Positions 6,024 to 6,045 of a stretch of 6,045 bases of DNA are shown here, one piece after another. This DNA is from Lawsonibacter sp. (lineage in GTDB: Bacteria; Bacillota; Clostridia; Oscillospirales; Oscillospiraceae): the NCBI GenBank assembly GCA_020025455.1, contig JAHHSC010000081.1, forward strand, positions 1 through 6,045. The letters are read 5' to 3'. Below the pieces are notes generated by a model that did not search any database, was not told the origin of the DNA, and worked only from the letters and a program-made list of their open reading frames with translations. A program made the translations under genes and the position numbers. Every line of letters starts with the position of its first letter. Positions within the stretch are counted from its first letter, which is position 1.

Positions 6024-6037
6024 ACTGGTTTTTCAAA
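6019..6037. promoter_or_regulatory. Possible regulator site: TTTGAA direct repeat over the -35 region
   Basis: On the minus strand TTTGAA occurs twice with a 7-bp gap (6032-6037 and 6019-6024), a 13-bp centre spacing. The downstream copy overlaps the -35 hexamer. OmpR-family regulators bind direct repeats near the -35, usually 10-11 bp apart, so this could be an autoregulatory site. The spacing is not ideal and the region is AT-rich, so chance is a real alternative. Confidence 0.25.
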
Positions 6038-6045
6038 AAAGTTCG

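Noticed and set aside
6041..6045. CGAAC half-site at the window edge as part of a LexA box
   Set aside because: The bases at the required distance (TTGAA) do not complete GAAC-N4-GTTC.

Overview
The window reads almost entirely on the minus strand and carries six genes, the last one cut by the window edge. The base composition is moderately GC-rich. The Shine-Dalgarno sites are strong AGGAG-type and there are sigma-A-type promoters. Together with the protein families present (a DUF1385 membrane protein beside prmC, an OmpR-type two-component system and a Gram-positive-style lipoprotein), this suggests a GC-rich member of the Clostridia, perhaps a gut Oscillospiraceae-type Firmicute. The lineage is inferred from protein style, not from a marker search.

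In the order of transcription (high to low coordinates), the first unit starts from a good extended -10 promoter at 5996-6023. It encodes a 477-residue lipoprotein with four spaced D-x-(D/N)-x-(D/K)-x-x-x-E loops (4502-5935), an OmpR/PhoP-type response regulator (3793-4482) and a two-pass HAMP/HisKA/HATPase sensor kinase (2326-3753). The gaps are 19 and 39 bp, and each gene has its own ribosome site. This looks like one operon in which an outer-surface lipoprotein is made together with a signalling pair.

A second unit begins at a promoter in the 79-bp gap after the kinase (2285-2313). It encodes a DUF1385 (YqhQ-like) multi-pass membrane protein (1245-2246) and the release-factor glutamine methyltransferase PrmC (323-1186, with an alternative GTG start at 1195). 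The 89-bp gap after prmC holds a 7+2+7 inverted repeat, a possible extended -10 promoter and a small leader hairpin. It is followed by the first 77 codons of recA (1-233), cut just before the Walker A motif.

The window is mostly conserved or housekeeping in character. I see no mobile element, CRISPR array, tRNA or rRNA, and no sign of recent transfer. The least explained parts are the lipoprotein and its link to the two-component system, the DUF1385 protein, and the palindrome in front of recA, which does not look like a standard Gram-positive LexA box.
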